Shown: piece by piece, positions 63,636 to 64,000 of the stretch
How positions within the stretch are numbered: the first letter of the stretch is position 1
How the letters are laid out: each line of letters opens with the position of its first letter
Source: JBNJFY01 sp051747265
GTDB lineage: Bacteria > Bacteroidota > Rhodothermia > Balneolales > Balneolaceae
DNA: 64,000 nt
Direction of reading: 5' to 3'
Assembly: GCA_051747265.1 (NCBI GenBank)
Contig: JBNJFY010000004.1
Location: forward strand, 1-64,000
Notes under the pieces: model-generated
The model's database searches: none
What the model saw: the letters and a program-made list of their open reading frames with translations, nothing else
Told to the model about the DNA's origin: nothing
Made by a program: the position numbers and the translations under genes

Positions 63636-64000
63636 ATGAGCAATATAGATTATAAGCACATTCATACGCTGGGCGAATTAAAAAAAGCGGGCTGGACATC
63701 GGTATCCGTAAAAGAGGAAATACGGCAAAATTTGATCCGCAAATTGCAAGCCGATGAACCTATATTTCCCGGTATTTTGGGGTATGATCAAACCGTAATT
63801 CCTCAAATTGAGCATGCGCTGTTATCTCGACACGATTTTATCCTGCTGGGACTCCGAGGGCAGGCGAAAAGTAAGATATTACGCATGCTTCCGTCACTGT
63901 TGGATGAATACATTCCTGTAGTGGAGGGCTCGGATATCATGGATGATCCCTTTCAGCCCTTATCTAAATTTGCGCGGGATAAAGTAGCTACCCAGGGAGA
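63636..64000 (+). CDS. ChlI/MoxR-like AAA+ ATPase (partial)
   Basis: Truncated by the window end; 121 codons visible from ATG 63636 with ribosome site aaggaga 16 bases upstream. The N-terminus (GELKKAGWTSVSVKEEIRQNLI, FPGILGYDQTVIPQIEHALLS) and P-loop GLRGQAKS followed by DEYIPVVEGSDI match the bacterial magnesium-chelatase-like ATPases (MoxR/RavA relatives) that usually pair with a VWA-domain partner. Most of the AAA+ domain lies beyond the window. Confidence 0.85.
   Translation, partial: MSNIDYKHIHTLGELKKAGWTSVSVKEEIRQNLIRKLQADEPIFPGILGYDQTVIPQIEHALLSRHDFILLGLRGQAKSKILRMLPSLLDEYIPVVEGSDIMDDPFQPLSKFARDKVATQG

Noticed and set aside
1..64000. tRNA, rRNA, riboswitch or replication origin
   Set aside because: No cloverleaf, rRNA-like or known riboswitch core was recognised on reading; a covariance-model scan was not possible.

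Overview
The window looks like a chromosomal segment of a Gram-negative member of the Bacteroidota/Rhodothermota/Balneolota assemblage, most likely Balneolaceae-like; this is an inference. The signs are a giant secreted subtilase ending in a PNPFNPST-type sorting domain (type IX secretion style), a PID-CTERM-like mini-protein, bacillithiol biosynthesis (BshB1), a TonB receptor with an N-terminal carboxypeptidase-like domain, RHS proteins of Bacteroidota type and abundant palindromic intergenic repeats. No rRNA, tRNA or CRISPR array was recognised.

Layout. 1-0.56 kb: copy of a structured dispersed repeat (here R1). 0.59-8.3 kb (minus): lipoprotein adaptor plus two RND permeases, an MdtABC-like arrangement. 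8.7-14.8 kb (minus): small His/Cys protein, Asp/His-rich lipoprotein, MFS transporter, ZnuD-like TonB receptor, orphan histidine kinase and PepSY protein, a candidate metal (zinc?) uptake locus. 14.9-16.7 kb: membrane protein and MerA-like flavoprotein. 16.77-19.33 kb: eighteen strictly alternating REP palindromes around a REP-associated tyrosine transposase, with a 100-N assembly gap. 19.4-27.5 kb: sucD, a FAD monooxygenase divergent from a TetR gene, hotdog thioesterase, plant-type FNR, endonuclease V, glpD. 27.6-28.7 kb: gene-free, with an inverted repeat pair and a ~470-bp MITE-like element. 28.7-35.8 kb: subtilase, Spy/CpxP-like protein, direct repeats, 3-hydroxyisobutyrate dehydrogenase-family enzyme. 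36.2-40.9 kb: two RHS tip cassettes, each with a distinct AT-rich C-terminus and an adjacent membrane protein (putative toxin-immunity pairs). 41-42.3 kb: more R1 copies. 42.4-46.4 kb: dnaG, inositol monophosphatase, PID-CTERM mini-protein, bshB1. 46.5-54 kb: MacAB-TolC-like export system (two permeases, three small envelope proteins, TolC, adaptor, ATPase). 54-61.4 kb: CrtI-like oxidoreductase, two rhomboids, MCP, two TPR proteins, Cys-less thioredoxin-like protein. 61.5-63.6 kb: pabC-pabB pair, then the start of a ChlI-like AAA+ ATPase.

Most unusual: (1) the R1 family, whose copies keep two neighbouring hairpins while arm sequences change in a compensatory way, including a diverged inverted copy inside the 28-kb element; (2) the tandem RHS tip cassettes, the second bracketed by repeats; (3) the perfectly alternating REP array with two spacer types around its transposase.
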